Shown: positions 7,914-17,097 of the stretch, piece by piece
Layout of the letters: each line of letters opens with the position of its first letter
How positions within the stretch are numbered: position 1 is the first letter of the stretch
Origin: UBA2030 sp049969475
GTDB lineage: Bacteria > Bacteroidota > Bacteroidia > Bacteroidales > TTA-H9
Direction of reading: 5' to 3'
NCBI GenBank assembly: GCA_049969475.1
Contig: JBMFOU010000002.1
Span: 113,327 to 177,326 of the forward strand
Length of the DNA stretch: 64,000 nt
The notes under the pieces: model-generated
What the model was told of the DNA's origin: nothing
Database searches by the model: none
What the model saw: the letters and a program-made list of their open reading frames with translations, nothing else
Translations under genes and position numbers: made by a program

Positions 7914-8324
7914 TTAGCCAAAAAATTCAACAAAATTATTTTCTGTTTCTTCCAGACGCACACTGTGAAGCTGAGCTCCCATTTCGCGCACGGGTCGCTC
8001 TAGCACTTCCCATATCGCTATACATATCATTTCGGTGGAAGCCATCTTTCCTTGCATAAAATCGACTTCCGTATTCAAATTTTTATGATCCACCTTTTCA
8101 ATAACCTTCTCTTTGATAAGGCGACTGAGCGATTTGAGGTTGATCACCATGCCCGTAAGTGGATCAACTTCTCCCTTTACTGTAACGTATAGCGTGTAAT
8201 TGTGTCCATGCCAATGGGGATTAGAGCATTTTCCGAATATCTCGTAATTCTGCTCATCCGTGTATTCAGGCCTGTAAAGGCGATGGGCTGCATTGAAGGT
8301 TTCGCGCCGCGTGAGATAGATCAT
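7914..8324 (-). CDS. queD: 6-pyruvoyl/6-carboxy-tetrahydropterin synthase family (PTPS/QueD)
   Basis: About 136 residues starting MIYLTRRETFNAAHR. The zinc-binding His of AAHR and the HWHGHNY pair are present, with the catalytic Cys just before (FGKCSNPHWHGHN). The C-terminal RLEETENNFVEFFG carries the pterin-anchoring Glu. The start at 8324 is chosen because relatives begin MIYLTRRE; an ATG at 8339 that overlaps the upstream gene is also open. The spacing of the Cys and the NPHWHGHNY form resemble PTPS as much as E. coli QueD, so the product may be 6-carboxy-tetrahydropterin (queuosine pathway) or 6-pyruvoyl-tetrahydropterin. folE follows and queA lies at 25.1 kb. Confidence 0.85.
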   Translation of the reverse strand: MIYLTRRETFNAAHRLYRPEYTDEQNYEIFGKCSNPHWHGHNYTLYVTVKGEVDPLTGMVINLKSLSRLIKEKVIEKVDHKNLNTEVDFMQGKMASTEMICIAIWEVLERPVREMGAQLHSVRLEETENNFVEFFG

Positions 8325-8328
8325 AGCG

Positions 8329-8730
8329 TCATTTTTCATTTTGAGGATGCTTGAGCCTTGGTAATAACATCGACAATTCAAAGAAGGTATAAAAGACATA
8401 GAAAATAAAGAACCAGATAGTAAATGCCTTAAAATCAGATGGATTAAGCCATGCATAGCCCAAAATCACCAAAATAAACAGAAAAAGACGGGCCATGGTG
8501 GATACCAAGTAAAAATTGTTGAACCTGCTGATATTCTTCTCCATCATGTTTAATGCTATACGATGGAACAGCGCCGTATGTGCCAAAAAGAAAAGAAGAA
8601 TGAAGGGCATGGCTGGCGTTACCATACGCTGAGGCAAGGTAAATTGAAGCAGGGTAGCCAGGGCTGCCAGGATGATGGAGAAGATAAATAATTTTCTCAG
8701 GAAACTGTGATAAGCCTTAAGGTCACTCAT
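8329..8730 (-). CDS. small integral membrane protein, atp-operon type
   Basis: 133 residues with four predicted membrane helices (about residues 13-30, 40-57, 77-94 and 103-124) and short charged ends. It has no catalytic motif. Its start overlaps the AtpZ stop by 8 bp. In many Bacteroidota a similar protein of unknown role sits between AtpZ and atpB, so it may help assemble the F-type ATP synthase (inference from context). Here atpB does not follow; the PTPS/QueD gene does. Confidence 0.75.
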   Translation of the reverse strand: MSDLKAYHSFLRKLFIFSIILAALATLLQFTLPQRMVTPAMPFILLFFLAHTALFHRIALNMMEKNISRFNNFYLVSTMARLFLFILVILGYAWLNPSDFKAFTIWFFIFYVFYTFFELSMLLPRLKHPQNEK

Positions 8731-8953
8731 TTTTACCAGGGTTGATAAAATCCTTAATGGAATGATAGATTGCAGCTACTACGGAAATAACTGAAAAAAT
8801 GAGGGTGAAAACCGGAAAACCGAGATTGAGCCATACATCGAGCTTGTGCCCGAACCAAACACCTGCCAGGATGATGAAGACCATCTGAAAAGCGAGGAAA
8901 GAGTATCGGGCATAGTTGAAAAGAGGGTTCTTTTTCTTATTATTTGGTTGCAT
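8723..8953 (-). CDS. atpZ: AtpZ/AtpI family F0 assembly-type protein
   Basis: A 76-residue protein with two membrane hairpin helices: NYARYSFLAFQMVFIILAGV then WFGHKLDVWLN and FPVFTLIFSVISVVAAIY. AtpZ/AtpI proteins assist c-ring or F0 assembly and ion supply. The start at 8953 is chosen because this is the true N-terminus of the family; the upstream frame is only a shadow of the bactofilin gene. The ATG overlaps the bactofilin stop by 14 bp and the next gene starts 8 bp before its stop, so three genes are translationally linked. Confidence 0.82.
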   Translation of the reverse strand: MQPNNKKKNPLFNYARYSFLAFQMVFIILAGVWFGHKLDVWLNLGFPVFTLIFSVISVVAAIYHSIKDFINPGKNE

Positions 8954-9326
8954 GGTTATCGGCCAAAGGCGCTGAATCAGATTTCTCTGGATCCATAGAA
9001 CACTTGCCGCTGAACCGAGCACCTGGCTCGATGGCCAATTTCCCGCAAATGATATCTCCTTCGAGTTTGCAAGAAGCCTTAAGAGTAAGTAACTCGGCCG
9101 ATTTGACCTGACCCTTGAGCCGTCCCGAGAAGTCACCATTCCTACATATAATATCTCCTTCGATGACTCCTGTTTCGCCCACTACGATTTTTCCTCCGCA
9201 TTCAATGGCACCTTTTACGGTTCCTTCAATGCGTATATCGCCCCCGCATTTCACCGCACCTTCTATGACGGTATTAGGGCCTATAATGTTAACTGCCGGA
9301 GCTTCAGTAATTATTGGTTTGGCCAT
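8940..9326 (-). CDS. bactofilin (polymer-forming cytoskeletal protein)
   Basis: 128 residues with the bactofilin beta-helix: short repeats of the type G-x-V/I-x-G-x-I (VIEGAVKCGG, IRIEGTVKGA, GVIEGDIICR, GQVKSAELL, CKLEGDIICG). A short N-terminal tail and a charged C-terminal tail flank it. Bactofilins self-assemble into non-nucleotide filaments that place envelope or morphogenesis proteins. It is the first gene of the minus operon that continues into atpZ. A near-match to the -7 box (TAACTTTA) lies about 20 bp upstream. Confidence 0.9.
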   Translation of the reverse strand: MAKPIITEAPAVNIIGPNTVIEGAVKCGGDIRIEGTVKGAIECGGKIVVGETGVIEGDIICRNGDFSGRLKGQVKSAELLTLKASCKLEGDIICGKLAIEPGARFSGKCSMDPEKSDSAPLADNHATK

Positions 9327-9376
9327 AATAAATTTTTTGTAAAGTTATAATGAATTATCCATGCTTCACTTAAACC

Positions 9377-12097
9377 TTAATCTTTTTTCCCCAGGTATTG
9401 GGTCTCAAAAAATTTGAGGTAACCCTTTATATCCTTATTTTGATAAAACACAGCGTAATTGGGTGTAGATATTACGAAGGTATAAAAGGTTTTACCCTGA
9501 AGCATAGAAGTAATGTATTCCGAATCGAGAAATTGGTTGCGGTAATCCAGGGCCCGAGAGCTCCCCTTGAAAACCCCAATGCTAATCATTTGTAAGGTAT
9601 CATTGAAAACAATGGTGGAGACATTAAAGGTTTCGAGCCGAAAGGCACGGTCGTTGAAGTCGGCGATACGGATGCGAAAGGCATTTATATCCACCTGGTT
9701 GGAATTAACTAATGCAATAAAGAAATGATCGGCCTTGTTGTCGAAAGTGTAGGGCAAAGGAGCTTCACCGCCCGTTTTTTCAGACAGACTTGCCGCTTGG
9801 GCTAACTCTGGGGAGGTTTTTCCCATTTTGGCCAGCACATCCCGGGCCAAACGCCCGGCATCAGTAGCCGCATAGAGGGTAGCTACCTTTTGCAGGTTGC
9901 TTACCAGCGAATCGTTTCCGGCTACCTTACCCAATGCGAAAGCCCGCAGAAGCTCAAACTGAGGCAGCAACTTATGGCCTGCAAATCGCATGCGTGCATC
10001 CTCTCCGTTCATCACTACCAGATAATATTGCCCTGATTTCCAGGCATCATAGGTTTCGGCATACAGGGTTGCCGCCAGATTATTTTTCCTTTCAATTTCT
10101 TTCCTATACTCCGGATTTCCTAATATCAAGGCATAATCAGTAGTAGGATACCGGCTCACAATCAGGTTTCTGTAAAAATCGGCCTTTTCTTTATTGCCCA
10201 ATTTTTCGTTAATGTTTACTAACTGATAACAGCTCATTAGATAATAAGGATTGGAAGCTGTGTCAGGAAAGCGCTCGACAAGTGTTTCGAAAGTTTTGGA
10301 AGCATTGGGCAAATCGCCCAGCCCTTCGCGGTAAACAAAAGCAGCATTGAAATAGGCATCCTTCAGACGGGTATTGCTCTCGGCCAGGGCATCTGGGGTT
10401 AATGGTAATTTTTGAAGGTAGGTATCGCGCTTGAGCGGATCGGTCGAAGCCTGCTTGCGGGCAGAAGTATCGCTGGTTGAGGTGTCGTTGCTGGCCTGGG
10501 TGTTCTGGGTTTCTGTGCCCCAGTCAGTAAGCTGCTTATTACTTAGCCTCCACAAATCTTCCAGTTTGCGATTACCCCAACGACGCTTAAATTCGGTAAA
10601 GCCCATACTTACGGCCTGAGGATTGTAAAAATACCACCCACCTCCGGCCCGATTCCCCATAGGCATCATACTACGGTCACCCATCATGCTCATGCCGCTG
10701 GCGCCCATAGCCATTTCCGTCTGCCTGAGCCGCTCTTCCTCTTCCTTTTTCTTGCGCTCTTCCATGACCCGGGCAATAATTCCATCAATAATCTTCAATC
10801 GCTCAGCTTCTGGAAGGGCTGCCACACGCTGCAGGCTGTCTTCAGTTTGAATAACATTTAAATGGTTGACCAGCTCGGTAAGTACCTTGACCTTTTGATT
10901 AAGTTTTTGATATTCTGAACTTTCACGAGGAAAAGCCTGCAAAGCAGTATCGTAATAGGCCTGAGCCTCGAAATAACGAGGCAACTCAAAATATAGATCG
11001 GCAAGCTTTAGCGAGCTCTGTACGCGCTGAAAGTCGTTGTTTTTACTTTTGGCCACAGAAAGCCTCAGATTTTCAATAGCCTCTGTCTTTCGATTATTTC
11101 TCAGATATAGTTCGGCTAGCGCATAATAAATCTGGTCCTGGTAGTCTTTGTTTTTTTCTTCAGCCAGAAGTCCTTTAAGTAGTTTCTCCACCTTTTCAGC
11201 ACTGCCGGTATTTGGGTCAAAACAACGGGCCATGCTAATCTGCGCAGTAAACAACATGTCGTAGCGAGGATTGCGTTTCACTACTTCAGCAAACATCTGG
11301 GAGGCAGTCCCCAGCTGACCTGCTTTCCAATACAATTGGCCCAGAATATAGTAAAGCCTTGCTTTATCGTTCTTCGAACGGTTATATTCTAAGGCTTTTT
11401 GCAGTGCTTTGATGGCCTCGGTTGATTGGTCCTGCTTAAGATAATAGTCAGCCAGAGTCTTGTAATAAAACAGTAGAAGACTCCGGGGTTGAGGCTGACG
11501 CTTCATAACAGCCCTGAATTTATCCAACTCCTGGTCGGCTCGGGGAAATTGCCCCATCTGATTATTGGTGAGGGCCGTCCAGATGTATATTTCGGGTAGA
11601 AGAGGCGAATCTTTATAGCGGTTGACAATAAACTCGAAAGTACGCCGCGCAGCCGGATATTCCTGCTTGTAAAAATAAGCCTTTCCTATCATCAGGTAAC
11701 TGTCGTCGATCCAGCGATTATATTCTTTTTTGTTGAAATACATCGAATTGTTCTGGATCACCTTGCTGGCTTTCTCGATGGCCCGGTCAGCTTTGGGATT
11801 AATAGCGGCCAGGTCTTTTTTGCTACCTAACTTAAAAACAGGTAAAATTTCGGTAAAATTATCTTTTACGTTTTTATCGAGATCGCGAATGGCATCTTTC
11901 AGGCTTTCATTTCCATTCCACCAGGTATTGTAGTGTGCGGTCAGGTTATGATACATCCGCCTGACCATGGTATTCTTTTTATTAGAGCAGGAAGCGATAC
12001 CACCTAAGAGAGATAGGGCAAGCAGGAGGTATAGTCCGGCGGAAAGCAGGGTACTTCTTTTCAAGACAAATTTATTTTTCCGGTTTCTGCTAAACAC
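9377..12097 (-). CDS. sprE: T9SS component SprE/PorW-type TPR lipoprotein
   Basis: 906 residues. The N-terminus has a membrane signal ending in a lipobox (LLGGIASCSN), so it is an outer-membrane lipoprotein. Right after it comes the family-typical RRMYHNLTAHYNTWWNGN. Most of the N-terminal half is tetratricopeptide repeats (for example near residues 130-400), then a charged stretch with Met/Gly-rich insert (MAMGASGMSMMGD), a second TPR zone near 580-700, and a globular C-terminal region. In Flavobacterium (SprE) and Porphyromonas (PorW) this protein is needed for type IX secretion and gliding, linking PorK/N rings to the translocon. It has its own promoter at 12125-12118. Confidence 0.9.
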   Translation of the reverse strand: MFSRNRKNKFVLKRSTLLSAGLYLLLALSLLGGIASCSNKKNTMVRRMYHNLTAHYNTWWNGNESLKDAIRDLDKNVKDNFTEILPVFKLGSKKDLAAINPKADRAIEKASKVIQNNSMYFNKKEYNRWIDDSYLMIGKAYFYKQEYPAARRTFEFIVNRYKDSPLLPEIYIWTALTNNQMGQFPRADQELDKFRAVMKRQPQPRSLLLFYYKTLADYYLKQDQSTEAIKALQKALEYNRSKNDKARLYYILGQLYWKAGQLGTASQMFAEVVKRNPRYDMLFTAQISMARCFDPNTGSAEKVEKLLKGLLAEEKNKDYQDQIYYALAELYLRNNRKTEAIENLRLSVAKSKNNDFQRVQSSLKLADLYFELPRYFEAQAYYDTALQAFPRESSEYQKLNQKVKVLTELVNHLNVIQTEDSLQRVAALPEAERLKIIDGIIARVMEERKKKEEEERLRQTEMAMGASGMSMMGDRSMMPMGNRAGGGWYFYNPQAVSMGFTEFKRRWGNRKLEDLWRLSNKQLTDWGTETQNTQASNDTSTSDTSARKQASTDPLKRDTYLQKLPLTPDALAESNTRLKDAYFNAAFVYREGLGDLPNASKTFETLVERFPDTASNPYYLMSCYQLVNINEKLGNKEKADFYRNLIVSRYPTTDYALILGNPEYRKEIERKNNLAATLYAETYDAWKSGQYYLVVMNGEDARMRFAGHKLLPQFELLRAFALGKVAGNDSLVSNLQKVATLYAATDAGRLARDVLAKMGKTSPELAQAASLSEKTGGEAPLPYTFDNKADHFFIALVNSNQVDINAFRIRIADFNDRAFRLETFNVSTIVFNDTLQMISIGVFKGSSRALDYRNQFLDSEYITSMLQGKTFYTFVISTPNYAVFYQNKDIKGYLKFFETQYLGKKD

Positions 12098-12117
12098 ATT
12101 AATTAACTCAGGTGATG

Positions 12118-12125
12118 CAAAAATA
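12118..12125 (-). promoter_or_regulatory. -7 box of sprE
   Basis: TATTTTTG on the minus strand, 21 bp before the ATG. No convincing TTG upstream. Confidence 0.5.
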
Positions 12126-12196
12126 TTTCATTTTCCCTTACCCATCATGCACATCGAAGAAGCTATATTCTACCTGATGAATGCCGGATAATTGTG

Positions 12197-12204
12197 TAAA
12201 TTTG
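12197..12204 (+). promoter_or_regulatory. -7 box of the M23 peptidase operon
   Basis: TAAATTTG matches TAnnTTTG, 46 bp before the GTG start of the peptidase; divergent from the sprE promoter. Confidence 0.5.
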
Positions 12205-12249
12205 CAACCTTCTGTGCTGGGTCATCCGGCATAAACAATTTCTATCCAA

Positions 12250-13128
12250 GTGGCGCAACTCAAGGAATTAAAATCCATACTATTCCGCAATCTGAGGGCC
12301 AAATACCGCCTGGTAATACAAGACTCGGAAACCTTTGAGGAGAAACTGGTCATTCGGCTCTCGCGCCTCAATGTTATTGTCTATTTGGGAACACTCATTA
12401 TCATCCTCATTTTTGGTACTACGTACTTAATCGCTTTCACTTCCCTCAAGGAATTTATTCCCGGTTACAGCAATCCGGGCCTGGCCTTCCAGGCCTTCTC
12501 GCTGGCAAGGCGGGTTGACTCGCTCGAGCAGGAAATGGCCCGAAGAGATGCTTTCATTGGCAATATCAGAAACGTCATCGTAGGAGATCTTCCTGCTCAA
12601 ACAGGTAAAGACACTACTATAGTCAAAAAAGACTATTCCAGGTTGAAAGATGAAAAAATACCGGAAGACAGCCTATTACGGCAGGAAGTAGAGAGCCGGG
12701 GAAAATATGCGTTGGCCCCGGGTTCACGAGAAACGCATGCATTGAGTACAACCATAGCTTCGCTCAACTTCTATCCTCCGGTAAAGGGATATATCACTTC
12801 CCGATTCGAACCTGCACGGGGGCATTTCGGCCTCGATATAGCCGTAGGAGAAGGAGAACCTGTCAAAGCAGTACTTGACGGTACGGTAATTCTTGCAGGA
12901 TGGAACCTAGCCACTGGTTATACCATTACCCTGCAACATGGTTCCAATCTGGTGTCGGCTTATATGCACAATTCGTTGCTTTTGAAGAAACAGGGCGACC
13001 GCGTAAGGGCCGGAGAGCCTATTGCCATTGCTGGCAACACGGGCTCACTATCCACAGGTATTCACCTGCATTTAGAACTCTGGTACAACGGCACCGCCAT
13101 CGACCCCGAAAAATACATTCATTTCTGA
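12250..13128 (+). CDS. M23 family metallopeptidase (murein endopeptidase), membrane anchored
   Basis: 292 residues with a GTG start. Residues about 42-66 form one membrane helix, followed by a coiled-coil stretch (LARRVDSLEQEMARRD) and a C-terminal LytM domain from about 180. The metal site is visible: GHFGLDIA (H-x3-D) and HLHLELW (HxH); the fold also shows VKAVLDGTVILAGW and GEPIAIAGNTGSLSTG. It would cut peptide cross-links in peptidoglycan from the periplasmic face, or be a related envelope factor. dxr follows 4 bp after its stop, so the two are co-transcribed. Confidence 0.9.
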   Translation: MAQLKELKSILFRNLRAKYRLVIQDSETFEEKLVIRLSRLNVIVYLGTLIIILIFGTTYLIAFTSLKEFIPGYSNPGLAFQAFSLARRVDSLEQEMARRDAFIGNIRNVIVGDLPAQTGKDTTIVKKDYSRLKDEKIPEDSLLRQEVESRGKYALAPGSRETHALSTTIASLNFYPPVKGYITSRFEPARGHFGLDIAVGEGEPVKAVLDGTVILAGWNLATGYTITLQHGSNLVSAYMHNSLLLKKQGDRVRAGEPIAIAGNTGSLSTGIHLHLELWYNGTAIDPEKYIHF

Positions 13129-13132
13129 ACCG

Positions 13133-14287
13133 ATGAGAAAACGGCTGGCAATCCTGGGATCGACAGGCAGCATCGGGCAGCAAAGCCTCGATGTGGTGAG
13201 GCATCATCCGGAACATTTTTCGGTAGATGTGCTTGCAGCTAATAATTGCAGTGATTTATTGATAAAGCAAGCCCTGGAATTTCGCCCCCAGGTGGTGGCC
13301 ATAGCCAACGAGGCCCATTACGACCGACTTAAAGAATCGCTGGGAAGCACCGGCATAGAGTTGGTAGCAGGCGACCAGGCTCTGGCCAGCACATGTACCC
13401 TGCCCGAAACCGACATGGTAGTGGCTGCCATTGTTGGATTTGCCGGACTGCGCTCGGTAATACATGCCCTCGAAGCTGGTAAACATATTGCCCTGGCCAA
13501 TAAAGAAACCCTGGTAGTGGCAGGTGAATGGGTCATGCAAAAGGCCAAAACCCTTCGGGTGGATATTCTACCTATCGATAGCGAGCATTCTGCCATTTTT
13601 CAGTGCCTCGAAGGAGAAAAGCTCAATCCGGTGGAAAAAATTATCCTCACCGGCAGTGGAGGGCCTTTCAGGGGAATGACCCACGAATTACTAAAAAACG
13701 TAAGTCCGGCCGATGCCCTACGCCATCCCACCTGGAGCATGGGACCCAAAATCAGCATCGACTCGGCCAGCCTTATGAATAAAGGGCTGGAAGTAATCGA
13801 AGCCAAATTTCTCTTTAACCTCGATCCCTCACAAATTGAAGTAATTATTCATCCGCAAAGCATCATTCATAGCCTGGTACAGTTTTCTGATGGTTCCCTT
13901 AAAGCGCAGATGGGGTTGCCTGATATGCGATTGCCTATCCAGTACGCTCTTTCCTATCCTCACAGGCTCCCCTCTTCCTTCCCACGTTTCGATTTTATGC
14001 GTTTCCCTACCCTCACCTTCGAAAAACCCGATACCCTCACATTCCGGAGCCTGACCCTGGCTTTTCAAGCCCTGCGCAAAGGTGGCAATATGCCTTGTAT
14101 ACTCAATGCAGCCAACGAAACCGCCGTTCATGCCTTTCTCAATCACCTAATACCCTTCCTACAAATTCCAACCCTTATTGAAAAGTGCATGGAAAAACTA
14201 CCTTTCATAGCATCCCCTTCCCTTTCTGACCTCTTTGAAACTGACCGACTGACCCGCGAGTTTGCCAACCACCTCATTCAAACTTAG
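13133..14287 (+). CDS. dxr: 1-deoxy-D-xylulose 5-phosphate reductoisomerase
   Basis: 384 residues, normal length. It makes 2-C-methyl-D-erythritol 4-phosphate in the MEP isoprenoid pathway using NADPH. The nucleotide site LGSTGSIGQQSLDVV is at the N-terminus, then NKETLVVAGE, the metal and substrate site PIDSEHSAIFQCL, GSGGPFRGM and HPTWSMGPKISIDSASLMNK with the conserved Trp loop. It starts 4 bp after the peptidase stop and is followed by rseP after 45 bp. Confidence 0.96.
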   Translation: MRKRLAILGSTGSIGQQSLDVVRHHPEHFSVDVLAANNCSDLLIKQALEFRPQVVAIANEAHYDRLKESLGSTGIELVAGDQALASTCTLPETDMVVAAIVGFAGLRSVIHALEAGKHIALANKETLVVAGEWVMQKAKTLRVDILPIDSEHSAIFQCLEGEKLNPVEKIILTGSGGPFRGMTHELLKNVSPADALRHPTWSMGPKISIDSASLMNKGLEVIEAKFLFNLDPSQIEVIIHPQSIIHSLVQFSDGSLKAQMGLPDMRLPIQYALSYPHRLPSSFPRFDFMRFPTLTFEKPDTLTFRSLTLAFQALRKGGNMPCILNAANETAVHAFLNHLIPFLQIPTLIEKCMEKLPFIASPSLSDLFETDRLTREFANHLIQT

Positions 14288-14332
14288 CGGTACGAAAATT
14301 GTTATGCTAATCCGAAAATTTCGCAAAAACTT

Positions 14333-15646
14333 ATGAATACACTCATCATGATTGGCCAGCTCATCCTTGGACTTAGCATTTTGGTGCTGCTTCACGAGCT
14401 GGGACACTTCCTTGCTGCCCGGGCTTTCAAAATCAGGGTCGAAAAATTTTATCTGTTTTTTGATGCATGGAATGTTAAACTTTTTAGCTTCAAAAAGGGC
14501 GAAACAGAATATGGTATAGGTTGGCTTCCCCTGGGAGGCTATGTCAAAATAGCAGGGATGATCGACGAATCGCTCGATAAAAGCCAGCTAGACCGCGAAC
14601 CCCAACCCTGGGAATTCCGTTCCAAGCCTGCCTGGCAAAGGCTTATTGTAATGGTAGCCGGCGTGGTGGTCAACCTGTTGTTGGGCATCATCATTTTCTC
14701 TTTTATCCTTTTTCACTACGAAAAAAATTATCTTCCAGTATCTGAAGTCAACAAGAATGGCATTTATGCCACAGCCACGGGTCAGCAATTAGGTTTTGTA
14801 ACGGGCGATAAAATCGTATCGATTAATGGAAAACCGGTGGAGCGCTTTAAAGATGCCCAGTCTGTAAAACTTCTTTTCGGAAGCAAGATGGAGGTCGAGA
14901 GAAATGGAAAAATTATATCCATAGTTATTCCTCCAAATGCCTACAAACAGGAAGTCAAGGCACTGCGCTTACGGTTTATCGAACCACTCAATTATACTTT
15001 TACACTCGATAGTGTTTTGCCCCAACTTCCGGCAAGTCAGGCGGGTTTGCAAAAAGGTGATCGCATTCTGGCCATTGATTCATTACCCGTTAATTCCTAT
15101 GGACAGTTTAAAGAGATGATCACAGCGTCTCCGGGTAAATCTCTTGGCCTAACCGTCTTGCGGGGCCAGGATACACTTCAAACCCAACTAACTGTAGATT
15201 CAGCCGGAGTAATTGGCATACTGGCATCTATACCTTATACCGAGCGACATTATACCGCCTGGCAGGCAATGGCTTATGGCTTCTCCGACGCTATTGACAT
15301 GCTTTACATTAACATTAAAGGCCTGGGCAAAGTGCTAAGCGGAGAAGAGAAAGCTACCGAGAGCATTCAGGGCCCCATTGGTATTGCCCGCATTTACGGA
15401 GCTGAGTGGATATGGTCGAAGTTCTGGTATATCACAGGATTACTTTCGCTGGTTCTCGCTTTCATGAATATCCTTCCCATCCCGGCCCTCGACGGGGGAC
15501 ATGTTCTCTTTCTCCTGGTTGAAATCATTACCCGACGCAAACCCAGCGACAAGTTTCTGGAATACGCTCAAATTGCAGGCATGGTCATTCTGCTGGCCAT
15601 CATGGCTTTTGCGATTGGAAATGATATCGTTAAATTGTTTAAATAA
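14333..15646 (+). CDS. rseP: RIP metalloprotease RseP (site-2 protease)
   Basis: 437 residues. The zinc motif is in LLHELGHFLAARAF (HExxH) within the first membrane helix and the partner motif NILPIPALDGGHVLF is near the C-terminus; four membrane segments are visible. Two PDZ-like domains lie between (GFVTGDKIVSINGKPV and GLQKGDRILAIDSLPVNS). It cleaves membrane-embedded substrates such as anti-sigma factors. It lies 45 bp after dxr, a neighbourhood common in bacteria, and 8 bp before deoC. Confidence 0.94.
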   Translation: MNTLIMIGQLILGLSILVLLHELGHFLAARAFKIRVEKFYLFFDAWNVKLFSFKKGETEYGIGWLPLGGYVKIAGMIDESLDKSQLDREPQPWEFRSKPAWQRLIVMVAGVVVNLLLGIIIFSFILFHYEKNYLPVSEVNKNGIYATATGQQLGFVTGDKIVSINGKPVERFKDAQSVKLLFGSKMEVERNGKIISIVIPPNAYKQEVKALRLRFIEPLNYTFTLDSVLPQLPASQAGLQKGDRILAIDSLPVNSYGQFKEMITASPGKSLGLTVLRGQDTLQTQLTVDSAGVIGILASIPYTERHYTAWQAMAYGFSDAIDMLYINIKGLGKVLSGEEKATESIQGPIGIARIYGAEWIWSKFWYITGLLSLVLAFMNILPIPALDGGHVLFLLVEIITRRKPSDKFLEYAQIAGMVILLAIMAFAIGNDIVKLFK

Positions 15647-15654
15647 TTCGATTC

Positions 15655-16479
15655 ATGATTACTTTTCCGGCATACAATACTGATAATCAAAGAATAGCCT
15701 CAATTATACAAGCAAGTGAAGAGCTTGCCAGAAAAAACGTTGACAACAAAGATCTCATACGTAGCCTGTTACAATTTATAGATCTCACTTCTCTCAATGG
15801 TAATGACACCCGCGCCTCCATCGATAAGCTTTGCGACCTGGCCCTAAGAATTCCTTCAGGGGTGGCGGCCCTATGTGTCTATCCTCCTTTCGCTGGGCAG
15901 GTACGCAACCGATTAAAAGGCACTGGGATAAAAACAGCAGCCGTAGCCGGGGCCTTTCCTTCAGGACAAAGTCCCATTGAAATAAAAACAGCAGAGGTAG
16001 CCTGGACTGTAGCCCAGGGTGCACAAGAAATTGATATGGTGATTAGCCGCGGGAAAATGCTGGAGGGTGATTATGAAGTCGTCGGAGCCGAAATTAAAGC
16101 CATAAAAGCGGCTTGCGCAGAGGCGCACCTAAAGGTAATTCTTGAGACGGGTGAACTCGAAAGCCCAGCTATTATTAGAAAAGCCTCAGAAATTGCCTTG
16201 CTTTCGGGCGGAAATTTCATAAAAACCAGTACGGGAAAAATCAACCCTGCTGCCACACCCGAAGCTGCGGTGGTCATGTGCGAAACCCTCCGCGACTACT
16301 ATCAGATGACCGGTATAAAAGCCGGGTTTAAACCGGCCGGTGGCATTCAGACTCCTCAGCAGGCCCTGGTGTATTACTATATTGTAGAAACCGTATTGGG
16401 CAAAGAATGGCTCACCCCTGAACTTTTTCGTATAGGAGCCAGCCGCCTGGTGAACAATTTACTTGAAACTACTAATTAA
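15655..16479 (+). CDS. deoC: deoxyribose-phosphate aldolase
   Basis: 274 residues, class I aldolase that splits 2-deoxyribose 5-phosphate into glyceraldehyde 3-phosphate and acetaldehyde. The Schiff-base Lys lies in GGNFIKTSTGK near residue 190, with the ICRGKM-like VISRGKMLEGDYE and the proton-relay Lys in IKAGFKPAGGIQT. It is the last gene of the peptidase-dxr-rseP run, 8 bp after rseP, and is followed by a terminator at 16538-16576. The N-terminal 40 residues before SLLQFIDLT are longer than in the E. coli enzyme. Confidence 0.94.
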   Translation: MITFPAYNTDNQRIASIIQASEELARKNVDNKDLIRSLLQFIDLTSLNGNDTRASIDKLCDLALRIPSGVAALCVYPPFAGQVRNRLKGTGIKTAAVAGAFPSGQSPIEIKTAEVAWTVAQGAQEIDMVISRGKMLEGDYEVVGAEIKAIKAACAEAHLKVILETGELESPAIIRKASEIALLSGGNFIKTSTGKINPAATPEAAVVMCETLRDYYQMTGIKAGFKPAGGIQTPQQALVYYYIVETVLGKEWLTPELFRIGASRLVNNLLETTN

Positions 16480-16537
16480 ATCTGGGGCAAGAAAAATTTT
16501 TAAGTCAGAAGTCATTCATAACTACTGAAGTGAATTT

Positions 16538-16576
16538 AACCCTGGGCTAACGTATGAGTAGCGCGGGGTTTTTTAT
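16538..16576 (+). terminator. terminator after deoC
   Basis: A stem built from AACCC/GGGGTT and GGCTA/TAGC with a short loop, then TTTTTT. The T-tract continues directly into a TATTTTTG -7 box for the next gene. Confidence 0.7.
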
Positions 16577-16581
16577 TTTTG
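16574..16581 (+). promoter_or_regulatory. -7 box fused to the deoC terminator
   Basis: TATTTTTG is made from the last Ts of the terminator and lies 22 bp before the next ATG. See the finding on terminator-promoter fusions. Confidence 0.5.
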
Positions 16582-16602
16582 AGCGTCCAATAATCACCAA
16601 TT

Positions 16603-17097
16603 ATGGCTTCGATGCGCAAAATTGTTACCTTTCTTCTTAATGCCCTACAAATAGATCTGGTGGCTGTAGGAGTTATCGTCTTTATGCCTCAAATCGTAAA
16701 GACCACTGGCCTTCCCGTCTATCTAATGGAGCCCATGCGGGTGCTTACACTCATTGCCCTGGCTCATACCGGAAAAATAAATGCCCTGGTGCTGGCTATT
16801 GGACTTCCCTTATTGGGTTTCTTTTCAGAAGGGCATCCTGCTGAAATCAAGGCAGGAATAATGGCAACCGAATTGACAATCAACGTACTGATATTCTATG
16901 CCTTGTATTCTCGCATTCCGGCCATTTGGGCCTTGCCCCTGGCCATTATTGTAGCCAAGGGGATCTATTACCTTCTTAAATGGGCCGCTGTTTCCATCGC
17001 TCTACTCCCCCCACCGATCATGGCTACCCCTATCTCTTATCAACTGGCAGTTTTAGTGATTATGAGCCTATATGTTTGGTGGTATCTTAAAAAATAA
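16603..17097 (+). CDS. integral membrane protein, S-component-like
   Basis: 164 residues, almost wholly hydrophobic, with five to six predicted helices (about residues 14-34, 46-64, 66-76, 86-106, 108-132 and 142-161). The YLMEPMRVLTLIALAHTGK segment and loop arrangement recall ECF-transporter S components, but this is a weak impression. It is a single-gene unit with a promoter merged into the preceding terminator. No ATPase or T component lies beside it; the ECF-like protein at 27.2 kb is the only possible relative in the window. Substrate unknown. Confidence 0.7.
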   Translation: MASMRKIVTFLLNALQIDLVAVGVIVFMPQIVKTTGLPVYLMEPMRVLTLIALAHTGKINALVLAIGLPLLGFFSEGHPAEIKAGIMATELTINVLIFYALYSRIPAIWALPLAIIVAKGIYYLLKWAAVSIALLPPPIMATPISYQLAVLVIMSLYVWWYLKK

